A stretch of DNA of 6,776 bases from positions 1 to 6,776 of the forward strand of contig JAEYXD010000085.1 of NCBI GenBank assembly GCA_023428645.1, given 5' to 3'. Positions 1-5,395 of this stretch are shown here, piece by piece. Made by a program: the position numbers and the translations under genes. Every line of letters starts with the position of its first letter. The first letter of the stretch is position 1. The notes beneath the pieces were generated by a model, which worked only from the letters and a program-made list of their open reading frames with translations, was not told the DNA's origin and ran no database searches. Source of the DNA: Pseudomonadota bacterium. GTDB lineage: Bacteria; Pseudomonadota; Gammaproteobacteria; Steroidobacterales; Steroidobacteraceae.

Positions 1-2
1 AA

Positions 3-245
3 GTGCAGTTCTACCTGCACCAGCTTTCGGCTCTGGTCATGGGAATAGGTTTGCTGCTGTTTTATGGCGGCCTGTTCCAGGAAATCCTTGACCCAATCCT
101 GGCCGCTTCTGCGATCGGCGTCTTGGCCAGCGCGATTTTGATGAGCTACCTCGTTATCAAGTTTCCTAATGCGGACAGCGCGAGTTCCCGCGCCGTGCCG
201 GCCCAACCAAGCGTTCCAGCCGAGGTTGCTAGCCCTGCGGGCTAG
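3..245 (+). CDS. small two-helix membrane protein, probably 5'-truncated
   Basis: I do not recognise this 80-residue reading frame as a named family. It shows two hydrophobic stretches at about residues 8-26 and 33-53, then a short hydrophilic tail rich in Ala, Pro and Ser. This fits a small inner-membrane protein with two helices. The first readable codon is GTG at the window edge, so the true start and any ribosome-binding site may lie outside; an internal ATG at position 39 is possible but would cut into the first helix. The TAG stop lies inside a short hairpin (228-246). It is co-oriented with all other genes of the left half and may be the first visible unit of a cassette array. That it is a real gene is likely from its hydrophobic pattern; its function is unknown. 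Confidence 0.5.
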   Translation: MQFYLHQLSALVMGIGLLLFYGGLFQEILDPILAASAIGVLASAILMSYLVIKFPNADSASSRAVPAQPSVPAEVASPAG

Positions 246-246
246 C
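228..246 (+). repeat. 8-bp hairpin over the stop codon of the first gene
   Basis: GCTAGCCC (228-235) and GGGCTAGC (239-246) are perfectly complementary arms around a 3-base loop, and the TAG stop at 243-245 lies in the right arm. No T-run follows, so it is not a clear intrinsic terminator. A 10-bp palindrome GGGTTAACCC follows at 264-273. Confidence 0.4.
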
Positions 247-278
247 TCCGCGGCTGAACACGGGGGTTAACCCGAGAG

Positions 279-428
279 ATGAATCACATCACCCTCACTC
301 GGCGCGACGGAGATTCTCGGCACGAAATCCTGATAGATGATCGCCGGTTGGCAGAGTACTTCGCTGGCCGTAACGGAGTACACCCGTGCACTTCGAACTG
401 TTCTTCGCGTGCAGCTCCTTGTGGGTAA
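279..428 (+). CDS. 49-residue gene fragment or short cassette ORF
   Basis: An ATG at 279 preceded by GAGAG opens a 49-residue frame ending in TAA at 426-428. Its first ~35 residues look protein-like, with the stretch HEILIDDRRLAEYF followed by an amphipathic-looking segment. The last ~15 residues are Cys/Ser-rich and look random. That pattern suggests the 5' end of a longer gene whose remainder has been replaced by the inverted-repeat element at 368-439, into which the frame runs. I cannot place it in a family with confidence. It may equally be a chance frame in GC-rich DNA. Confidence 0.25.
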   Translation: MNHITLTRRDGDSRHEILIDDRRLAEYFAGRNGVHPCTSNCSSRAAPCG

Positions 429-439
429 TGGGGTTAGGT
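368..439 (+). other. putative attC-like recombination site 1
   Basis: This 72-bp stretch begins with CCGTAAC (368-374) and ends with GTTAGGT (433-439), an exact match to the integron core consensus GTTRRRY. Inside, GGAG (375-378) can pair with CTCC (415-418), TGCAC (387-391) with GTGCA (409-413) and CGAA (394-397) with TTCG (404-407). That makes a stem with unpaired bulges and a 6-base loop. TAAC and GTTA in the end boxes can also pair. The next gene starts 17 bases after the last box. The length and architecture fit an attC site. The 5' box deviates from RYYYAAC at two positions, so this remains a structural inference. Confidence 0.45.
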
Positions 440-456
440 CGCTGAGGTGAGTCAGA

Positions 457-882
457 GTGCTATCGCGCGTCCTCGTTTCCGTCAGTTCATCCATCATGCT
501 TCTCCTCGGAGGCATCCACTTTCTCTACACGTTCTGGGGCAACAAGCTGGCTCCAAGAGATCCAGCACTCCAAGAGGCTATGAGCGCCACGTCAATGGTG
601 CTCACGTCAGAAACCACGGTCTGGCGTGCCTGGGTGGGCTTCAATGCAAGCCACAGCATGTGTGCGGTCTTCTTCGCCCTGGTCTTTGGCTTTCTCGCGC
701 TCTGCCATCCTGAGTTGCTGTTTCGCTCCATCTACCTTCAGGTGCTCGGGGTCGTCTTGCTCCTCGGCTTTGTCGTCCTCGCAAAGTTCTATTGGTTCAG
801 CATTCCCCTGGTGGGTGTCAGCCTTGCGCTTGTCTGCTTCCTTGCAGGGCTTGCTGCTGCGCGCTTGCAGGCGAGCTCCTGA
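457..882 (+). CDS. four-helix membrane protein with FNASHS motif (LIC_13387-like)
   Basis: This is a 141-residue integral membrane protein. Hydrophobic segments fall at about residues 9-28, 65-82, 90-110 and 114-135, predicting four helices and a polar loop between helices 1 and 2. The loop and the start of helix 2 carry the most recognisable signature, WRAWVGFNASHS (about 56-67), with GGIHFLYTFWG near the N-terminus. I associate this with a family of small uncharacterised bacterial membrane proteins (LIC_13387 type); that assignment is from memory. The start is GTG at 457, chosen because GAGGTGAG lies just upstream (443-450) with good spacing and because it gives a full first helix. It lies 17 bases after the core box GTTAGGT and is a stand-alone gene. 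Function unknown. Confidence 0.75.
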   Translation: MLSRVLVSVSSSIMLLLGGIHFLYTFWGNKLAPRDPALQEAMSATSMVLTSETTVWRAWVGFNASHSMCAVFFALVFGFLALCHPELLFRSIYLQVLGVVLLLGFVVLAKFYWFSIPLVGVSLALVCFLAGLAAARLQASS

Positions 883-985
883 TCGTGCGCGCACTGCTGC
901 GTAGCCGATCGTTCGATCTTGATGGAAGTGGGTGGCGTTGAGCCTCGCGAAGCAGGCGCGCATGTGGCAGGCCACGCGCAAGAAC

Positions 986-1043
986 ACGTAACAAGCCTTG
1001 CGCGCGACGTGCGAAGCGCACGCGCGTGAAGGGCGGCTTTAGC
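986..1043 (+). other. putative attC-like site 2 (degenerate 3' box)
   Basis: ACGTAAC (986-992) is followed by a long stem. GCCTT (995-999) can pair with AAGG-C (1029-1034, one bulged G), CGCGCG (1001-1006) with CGCGTG (1023-1028, including one G-T pair), and CGTGCG (1008-1013) with CGCACG (1017-1022). A1007 and G1000 are unpaired and the loop is AAG. Extrahelical bases in a long stem are typical of attC sites. The 5' box matches the complement of GTTAGGT at 433-439 in six of seven bases, as expected if both bound one cassette. The 3' end reads GGCTTTAGC (1035-1043), which lacks a clean GTTRRRY. A second inverted repeat centred on GTGGC/GCCAC lies just upstream (964-975). No gene is seen in 883-1056. 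Confidence 0.42.
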
Positions 1044-1056
1044 AATCGGAGGTCGC

Positions 1057-1374
1057 ATGATTCGAGTGATCGGTTTGTATCGTTGGGTCGAAGGCGCAAC
1101 GTTTGACCATGCCTACTACAACTCAGAGCACATGCGACTCACGAGAGAGTTGCTAGGTCCAAAAGGGCTTGTTCGACTCGAAAGTGATCGGTACCTTTCG
1201 AGCGCGCCACCTGTTCCCGGCTCGATCGTCGCGGCATCACACGCATACTTCGAGAATGTGGAAGCTGCGAAGAGCGCCGTCGCTGCCGCAGCAGCGGCAC
1301 TCATGGCGGACGTTGCGAAATACACGAGTCTTAAGCCGGAACTCTCTTTTGCGACGGTTGAAAGCCATGTCTAG
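1057..1374 (+). CDS. EthD-type small ferredoxin-fold protein
   Basis: This 105-residue protein resembles the EthD family (dimeric alpha-beta barrel proteins named after a gene of ethyl tert-butyl ether degradation). Seen in the sequence are an N-terminal strand MIRVIGLYRW, an FDHAYYNSEHM segment at about 16-26 matching the family's F..YY...H pattern, a middle strand near HAYFENVEAA (62-71), an Ala-rich helix (about 70-85), and a C-terminal strand region. The length is typical of the family. ATG 1057 is supported by GGAGG at 1048-1052. No degradative genes are adjacent, so a specific catabolic role cannot be inferred; the fold binds small molecules in relatives. The stop TAG is embedded in the left box of the 63-bp repeat element that follows. 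Confidence 0.72.
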   Translation: MIRVIGLYRWVEGATFDHAYYNSEHMRLTRELLGPKGLVRLESDRYLSSAPPVPGSIVAASHAYFENVEAAKSAVAAAAAALMADVAKYTSLKPELSFATVESHV

Positions 1375-1431
1375 CAACGGGCTGGAGTTCGCGTGCACTG
1401 CGCCTCTCGCGGCACAGCGCGAGCGCTAGAC
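1369..1431 (+). other. putative attC-like site 3, 63-bp inverted-repeat element
   Basis: Perfect 7-bp terminal repeats GTCTAGC (1369-1375) and GCTAGAC (1425-1431) bound a 63-bp segment that starts inside the stop codon of the preceding gene. Inside, CGCGTGC (1390-1396) can pair with GCAC-GCG (1412-1419), leaving A1416 bulged; an alternative stem is CTCGCG (1406-1411) with CGCGAG (1418-1423). The boxes differ from the classical GTCTAAC / GTTAGAC pair by one matched change on each side. A changed core (CT in place of TT) would be expected to impair recombination, so this may be a fossil site. Confidence 0.38.
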
Positions 1432-1626
1432 GCAGGCCACTTCTACTCCAGCATCGAGAAGCAGTAGGAGCCTCAGCACACGTGAGGATCTTGTTGCATA
1501 GGCATTCTGGAGTTACGTCGTCCGCGCGAAGAATTTGGCAGTGATACGGTGCCTCCAAACAATCCGTTGGTTCCGGGTTCGCAACTGCGAAGCGCGGTTT
1601 CTCGCGACAATAGAAGGAGCGATACG
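1432..1626 (+). other. intergenic stretch with no clear gene
   Basis: Apart from a ribosome-binding site for the next gene (AGAAGGAG, 1612-1619), I see no supported gene here. The stretch holds a small inverted repeat, CCTCA (1471-1475) with TGAGG (1483-1487), and a core-like GTTGCAT (1493-1499) that does not fit GTTRRRY. A GTG at 1549 opens in frame with the downstream gene, but the added 26 residues have no family support. Confidence 0.4.
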
Positions 1627-1968
1627 ATGCCTCGGTACCTGATTTCGTTTGATGACGGCTCGATGGACCATATTCCTGATGAGGATTGGCCGTCGGTGGG
1701 CGAGGCCGCACATAGCGTGGTTAGGGACGCAAAGGCTGCCGGGATCTGGATCTTCGGCGGCGGTGTTCAGCGTCAGCAATCGACCATTGTTGCGACGGAC
1801 GGGGCCATCACAGTCGGACCGGTATCGGAGACAAAGGCGGTCATCGGAGGGTTTTCGATCATCGAGGTTCCTTCACGGGAGGAGGCGCTCGTTTGGGCTG
1901 CCAGGATCGCCGCTGCTTGTCGCTGCTCGCAGGAGGTTCGCGAGATCATGTTCGATCCGGAGTCGTGA
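1627..1968 (+). CDS. YciI (YCII-related) family protein
   Basis: This is a 113-residue protein of the YCII-related family, small dimeric ferredoxin-like proteins whose members include a muconolactone-isomerase-like fold; most have no known reaction. Recognisable blocks are MPRYLISFDDGSMDHIP at the N-terminus, the VRDAKAAGIWIFGGGV segment (about 31-46) with the conserved Gly-rich turn, ETKAVIGGFSIIEVPSREEA (about 68-87), and a Cys-containing AAACRCSQEVRE stretch (about 93-104). The length is normal. ATG 1627 is preferred over the in-frame GTG at 1549 because AGAAGGAG sits 7 bases upstream and the protein then begins with the family's usual N-terminus. The gene stands alone, and the next gene starts about 105 bases downstream. 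Confidence 0.85.
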   Translation: MPRYLISFDDGSMDHIPDEDWPSVGEAAHSVVRDAKAAGIWIFGGGVQRQQSTIVATDGAITVGPVSETKAVIGGFSIIEVPSREEALVWAARIAAACRCSQEVREIMFDPES

Positions 1969-1990
1969 TAGGAGTTTGCTGGACCATATG

Positions 1991-2050
1991 GCCTGACAAA
2001 ATGCTTCTAGTCCACGCTCGGAGACTTCGCGCCTCATACACACGTTCGGT
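1991..2050 (+). other. putative attC-like site 4 (weak)
   Basis: This 60-bp interval between genes begins with GCCTGAC (1991-1997) and ends with GTTCGGT (2044-2050), one base from GTTRRRY. AGTCC (2009-2013) can pair with G-GACT (2021-2026) with A2022 bulged. Position, length and end boxes fit the other elements. Complementarity of the boxes is poor, so this is listed mainly because it recurs at the expected place, 24 bases before the next start. Confidence 0.25.
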
Positions 2051-2073
2051 GCCATAGGAAACGAGACGCGTCC

Positions 2074-2452
2074 ATGCACAACGAACAGCCTATTTCGCTG
2101 AACGGCTCCTGCCACTGCGGAGCCGTTCGTCTCATGCTTCCTAACGCACCCGACGTCGCCACCAGTTGCAATTGCTCCTGGTGCCGGCGCACCGGCGGGA
2201 TCTGGGTGTATTTCGAGCTCGGCAGCGTTTCCATCCAAGGTCATCCCGAGAACACGGAGAGCTACGTGTGGGGCGACAGAAGCCTGCGGAACTTCCGTTG
2301 CAAGACCTGCGGCATGCCACGCACTGGGAGCCGATCGAAGCCAAGCCCGGCGCTCGCCATGGTGTGACCTACGGAACTTTGAACCAGCGCTTCTGGCGTC
2401 GGTCAGGGTCCGACGGTTTGATGGGGCAGATACGTGGACGTTTTTGGATTGA
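2074..2452 (+). pseudogene. GFA/CENP-V-family zinc protein gene with two frameshifts
   Basis: Spliced across three frames, this encodes about 126 residues of the GFA family (glutathione-dependent formaldehyde-activating enzyme / CENP-V-type zinc fold). Frame 1 from ATG 2074 gives GSCHCGAV (Cys13, Cys15), CNCSWCRRTGG (Cys32, 34, 37), YVWGDR and CKTCG (Cys76, Cys79). One base is then missing at about 2314-2318. Frame 3 continues with THWEPIEAKPGARHGV (2319-2366). Another base is missing at about 2367-2371. Frame 2 gives RNFEPALLASVRVRRFDG, then DTWTFLD and a TGA at 2450-2452. As it stands, frame 1 ends early at 2365-2367 after 97 residues, losing the last CxxCGC zinc ligand and the C-terminal strands. 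It is either a real decayed gene or two base-calling deletions. Relatives mostly have no proven formaldehyde activity. Confidence 0.85.
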
Positions 2453-2507
2453 GCCCGACTCACGAAGGCGAGGCTCCGTTGCTCGCGGCTCAGCCGGAGA
2501 GTTATGC
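2451..2507 (+). other. putative attC-like site 5, between GFA and DUF1801 genes
   Basis: This interval runs from the GFA stop codon to GTTATGC (2501-2507), 15 bases before the next start. A nested stem is visible: GAGCC (2451-2455) with GGCTC (2487-2491), and GCGAG (2468-2472) with CTCGC (2482-2486), with a 12-base bulge on the left side only. GCCCGAC (2453-2459) would be the left box. The right box GTTATGC is exactly complementary to GCATAAC at 2950-2956, past the following gene. Confidence 0.4.
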
Positions 2508-2522
2508 AGTTGAGAACCTGAC

Positions 2523-2915
2523 ATGCACCGAGAGATTCTGACGTACAACAAAAAGCTGGAACCTGGAGACCAGGACATATGTGATGTCCTCGCGGGAGAG
2601 ATCGACCGCGGTCTGTCGGGGGCTGAAAGCAAAATTTGGCATGCGCATCCAGTCTGGTTCCTGGATGGGAATCCCATCGTCGGGTACAGCAAACAGAAGC
2701 CCGGGATCCGGTTGATGTTTTGGAGCGGGGCGGATTTTGAAGAAGCCGGGCTAAACGTAGTAGGCAAGAAGTTCAAGGATGCTTCGGTCTTTTACAACGG
2801 CGCTTCTGAAATCAACAAAACCGCCTTGCGTCGATGGCTGAAGAAGGCCAAGGAGATTCAATGGGACTACAAGAATATCGTCCGAAGAAGAGGGAAGCTG
2901 GAGAGGGTGAAATAG
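2523..2915 (+). CDS. DUF1801 (YdhG-like) domain protein
   Basis: This 130-residue protein carries the DUF1801 domain across nearly its full length; the domain is small, alpha-beta, and without an assigned reaction. Conserved blocks are KIWHAHPVWFLDGNPIVGYS (37-56), the next block IRLMFWSGADFEEAGL (62-77), KFKDASVFY (83-91), and a Lys/Trp-rich C-terminal part with ALRRWLKKAKEIQWDYKN (101-118). ATG 2523 is the first usable start; its Shine-Dalgarno is weak (TGAGAA, 2511-2516). Base composition is visibly lower in GC than the right-hand operon. The gene sits alone between GTTATGC (2501) and GCATAAC (2950), which is how a single-gene integron cassette would look. Confidence 0.88.
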   Translation: MHREILTYNKKLEPGDQDICDVLAGEIDRGLSGAESKIWHAHPVWFLDGNPIVGYSKQKPGIRLMFWSGADFEEAGLNVVGKKFKDASVFYNGASEINKTALRRWLKKAKEIQWDYKNIVRRRGKLERVK

Positions 2916-2935
2916 AACAACGGAATGCAAGTCAT

Positions 2936-2950
2936 CGGTTCAGAGAACCG
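2936..2950 (+). repeat. 6-bp hairpin after the DUF1801 gene
   Basis: CGGTTC (2936-2941) and GAACCG (2945-2950) are complementary around a 3-base loop AGA. The right arm ends one base into GCATAAC (2950-2956). There is no T-run. Confidence 0.35.
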
Positions 2951-2977
2951 CATAACAAGCCCATCCACGCGAGGCGC
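2950..2977 (+). other. left half of a putative attC site, apparently interrupted
   Basis: GCATAAC (2950-2956) followed by AAGCCCATCCACGCG has the look of the left half of a soil-type attC site. It is the exact complement of the GTTATGC box at 2501-2507. The expected right half (a GTGGATGGGC-like arm and a GTTRRRY box) is absent. Instead, the 16-bp inverted repeat starts at 2978. Confidence 0.42.
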
Positions 2978-3012
2978 GAACTCATGGTGGCCTAAGAGGC
3001 CACCATGAGTTC
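2978..3012. terminator. perfect 16-bp inverted repeat, possible terminator at the convergent junction
   Basis: Two perfect 16-base arms (2978-2993 and 2997-3012) flank a 3-base loop AAG. The hairpin lies between the plus-strand DUF1801 gene and the end of the minus-strand operon, where a shared terminator is expected. The tail on the plus strand is only weakly T-rich (CAGCTTTCTACTC), and on the minus strand there is no T-run. A rho-aided terminator, an mRNA-stabilising end or a small inserted palindrome are all possible. A second CTCATGAG palindrome follows at 3022-3029. Confidence 0.5.
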
Positions 3013-3087
3013 AGCTTTCTACTCATGAGAATACAGTTCCGGGCGCGACGGGCATGGCAGCGGATGTGCTCGTAGCGGCGTAGGCGA

Positions 3088-4905
3088 CTACTCCTCGGCC
3101 GGCCGCAAGCGATACACCCCATGCGTCATCTGATTCAACAACACATACGGATAGCCATCCGGCCCGACGACGACGTCGCGAATCCGCCCGTGTCCCTTGA
3201 ACACGAGGCGTTGATTCATGACTCGATCGTCGCGCAAGCGCACGAGATGCAGCTCCTCCTTGCCGAGGCTCGCGACGAATAGCTGCCCCTGCCATTCGGG
3301 AAACTTGTCTCCGTAGTAGAACTGAATCTGCGACAGCCCGATCGACGGAACGAAGTAGTGGATGGGAGGTTCGATGCCTTCCGCGTACGGACTTTCGCCG
3401 ACCGGCGTGAGGTCGTAGTGAGTCCCAAAGCTCACTCGCGGCCATCCATAGTTCGCACCCTTGCGCACCAGATTCACTTCATCGCCGCCGCGGGCTCCAT
3501 GCTCCGCTGACCAGATTGCGCCCGTCCGCGGATGCGCCGTCATGCCTTGCGGATTGCGATGCCCATAGCTCCAGATCGAAGGCAGCGCGCCTGCGCGACC
3601 GACGAAGGGATTGTCCTTCGGCACGCGGCCATCGTCATGCAAGCGATGAATCTTGCCGAACGGATAGCCGAGGTCTTGCGCGCGCTCCATCTGCTGCCGA
3701 TCGCCAATGCCGAAGTAGACGTAGCCATCGGCGAATGCAATGCGCGAACCGAAGTGCGCATAGTCCGCCGCATAGAACTGCGCCGGTGCGCGATAAATAT
3801 CCTGCTGCTCGACCCACCGCAGCCCGTCCAGCTTGCCGCGCACGACCCGCGTCATCGTCTTCTCGTTGCTCTCGGCGGGATCGGAGAACGTCAGATAGAT
3901 CCAGCCGTTCTTCGCGTAGTCCGGATGAGGTTTCACCGCCAGCAAGCCACCCTGACCGCCATTCCACACGTTTGGAGTTCCTTGCACGGCGCCGACGCGC
4001 TCTCCACTGCTCTTGAACAGCAGCAGTTGCCCATTCTTCTGCGCGGCTAGAATGGCGCCGTCCGGAAGAAAGGCCATGCTCCACACCTCGGAGTCCGCCT
4101 GCGCGACTCGCTCGAGCGTGAATCGATAACCCGCGCCACTCAGCACCTGCGGGGTCTGCTGATCCGAGAACTGCAGCGTCACGGGTTCGTGTTTCGCGGG
4201 CTGGTCGCTGAGCACGAAGCTGTCGAGATTGAAAATGCCGCCGCCGCTCACGCCATAGAAACACAACAGGTGCGATCCGCTGAGCTCGCGATTCAATCCC
4301 ACTCGATGCCGTGCGTACGTTTCCCAGTCTCCCGTCGATGCGGGCACCTGCTCACCCAGATTCACCCGCGGAACTTGCTTGCCGTCACCGACGACGATCG
4401 CGAATCGTCCTGGCTCGTCGTTCTGGCCCCGCGAATAGTTGAGATCGATGCTCCGCACGCCCGTCATGTCGACATTGTCGTAGCACAACCAGCTCTGCTG
4501 ACCGATGTGGCCGAGGAAGCGGCGTGGCGGCCGGCCCTCACTCGTCCGAATGACATACCCGGCCGAGCGCTCGCGATCGAGCGTCTCCGCCTCGATGACA
4601 GTGCCCGTCATCGAGCTGCCCGCGGGCGTCTGTATCAGGCGCACGATCGCGTCGATGCGCGCATCCGACAGCATGCTGCCGAACGCAGGCATGCCTCTTT
4701 GCGGCAAGCCGCCGCGAATCGACGTGGCGAGGTCGGAGTGATCGCGGCCTGCGATGCTGCCGCCGCTCGGCAATCGAAAGCTGGCGCTGTGACAACTGCT
4801 GCACAGGTTCGTGTAGTCGGTCTGTGCCGATTGCGCGTTCACGTGCGGCGCGCAGGTGACCGCAAGCGCCGCGGCGCTCAGCTTGACGAGTGATCGCATT
4901 CGCAT
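3088..4905 (-). CDS. secreted cytochrome c - CBM6-like - PQQ glucose/sorbosone dehydrogenase fusion
   Basis: This 605-residue protein is likely periplasmic. Domains in order are: a signal peptide (1-24, VNA cleavage motif); a class I cytochrome c (about 27-95) with haem motif CSSCH (35-39) and probable Met72 ligand in RGMPAFG; a CBM6-like beta-sandwich (about 100-235), opening with IEAETLDRE and closing with GGGIFNLDSFVL; and a GSDH beta-propeller (about 245-603). Propeller residues matching the PQQ site of soluble glucose dehydrogenases are Gln318 (NGGQGG), His384 (HFGSR), Arg450/Asn451 (GHRNPQG) and Arg574/Arg576 (GRIRDV); AEHGARGGDEVN (467-478) fits the metal-binding region. The family oxidises sugars or related alcohols at PQQ; the haem domain would carry the electrons away. 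ATG 4905 overlaps the iorA stop (TGATG) and follows GGAGG at a short 4-base spacing; ATG 4899 is an alternative with 10. The longer open frame upstream is only a shadow of iorA. Last gene of the operon. Confidence 0.9.
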   Translation of the reverse strand: MRMRSLVKLSAAALAVTCAPHVNAQSAQTDYTNLCSSCHSASFRLPSGGSIAGRDHSDLATSIRGGLPQRGMPAFGSMLSDARIDAIVRLIQTPAGSSMTGTVIEAETLDRERSAGYVIRTSEGRPPRRFLGHIGQQSWLCYDNVDMTGVRSIDLNYSRGQNDEPGRFAIVVGDGKQVPRVNLGEQVPASTGDWETYARHRVGLNRELSGSHLLCFYGVSGGGIFNLDSFVLSDQPAKHEPVTLQFSDQQTPQVLSGAGYRFTLERVAQADSEVWSMAFLPDGAILAAQKNGQLLLFKSSGERVGAVQGTPNVWNGGQGGLLAVKPHPDYAKNGWIYLTFSDPAESNEKTMTRVVRGKLDGLRWVEQQDIYRAPAQFYAADYAHFGSRIAFADGYVYFGIGDRQQMERAQDLGYPFGKIHRLHDDGRVPKDNPFVGRAGALPSIWSYGHRNPQGMTAHPRTGAIWSAEHGARGGDEVNLVRKGANYGWPRVSFGTHYDLTPVGESPYAEGIEPPIHYFVPSIGLSQIQFYYGDKFPEWQGQLFVASLGKEELHLVRLRDDRVMNQRLVFKGHGRIRDVVVGPDGYPYVLLNQMTHGVYRLRPAEE

Positions 4906-5381
4906 CAGGCCTCCATCGTCGATCGCATGTTGTTTGCCGCGCGCTTGATCGCGTCGCGAATTCGGACGTACGTCCCGCAACGACACAGGTTCGTCATCGC
5001 GACATCGATATCGGCGTCCGTCGGTGTGGGCGTGCGTCGCAGTAGCGCCGCGGCCGTCATGATCTGTCCGGCCTGGCAGTAGCCGCATTGCGCCACGTCT
5101 GCCTCGATCCACGCTTCTTGTACGGGATGCAGTTGCTCGCCCTTGGCCAGCCCTTCGATCGTCGTGATCTCCGCGCCCGCCGCCTGCGCGCAGCTGACCA
5201 TGCACGACGGCACTGCATTGCCGTTGACGTGCACCGTGCAAGCGCCGCACTGGCCGACGCCGCATCCGAACTTCGTTCCTTTCAAATGCAGCTCTTCGCG
5301 CACGAACCACAGGATCGGCATGTCGCTCTTCGCATCGGGCACATCGAGCGCGCGTCCGTTGACGCTGAGTCGAATCGGCAT
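4905..5381 (-). CDS. iorA: molybdenum hydroxylase small subunit, two [2Fe-2S] clusters (IorA-like)
   Basis: This 158-residue protein is a complete small subunit of an isoquinoline 1-oxidoreductase-type molybdenum hydroxylase. The N-terminal plant-ferredoxin-like domain carries Cys40, Cys45, Cys48 and Cys60 (FGCGVGQCGACTV, then VPSC). The C-terminal four-helix domain carries Cys99 and Cys102 (QCGYCQAGQ) and Cys133 and Cys135 (NLCRCGTY). Together these bind two [2Fe-2S] clusters that pass electrons from the molybdenum site of the large subunit to an outside acceptor. ATG 5381 is chosen because it gives the standard N-terminus MPIRLSVNGR and has GAGGA 8 bases upstream (5394-5390); longer in-frame starts run into iorB. 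It starts 14 bases after the iorB stop and overlaps the next start by one base. No signal peptide is seen, so export, if any, would rely on its partner. The iorA symbol is by family; the real substrate may not be isoquinoline. Confidence 0.93.
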   Translation of the reverse strand: MPIRLSVNGRALDVPDAKSDMPILWFVREELHLKGTKFGCGVGQCGACTVHVNGNAVPSCMVSCAQAAGAEITTIEGLAKGEQLHPVQEAWIEADVAQCGYCQAGQIMTAAALLRRTPTPTDADIDVAMTNLCRCGTYVRIRDAIKRAANNMRSTMEA

Positions 5382-5395
5382 GTGTGATGTCCTCG

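Noticed and set aside
937..943. GTTGAGC as another integron core box
   Set aside because: It matches GTTRRRY, but no complementary left box or hairpin pairs with it and no gene start follows closely; likely chance.
607..987. Minus-strand frame of 126 codons over the membrane protein gene
   Set aside because: Antisense to a convincing four-helix protein; its composition is polar and random-looking.
1549..1626. Alternative GTG start for the YciI gene
   Set aside because: The extra 26 residues have no family support, and the ATG at 1627 has a strong ribosome-binding site.
1873..2463. Minus-strand frame of 196 codons over the YciI-GFA region
   Set aside because: No recognisable protein features, and it runs antisense to two genes with clear family motifs.
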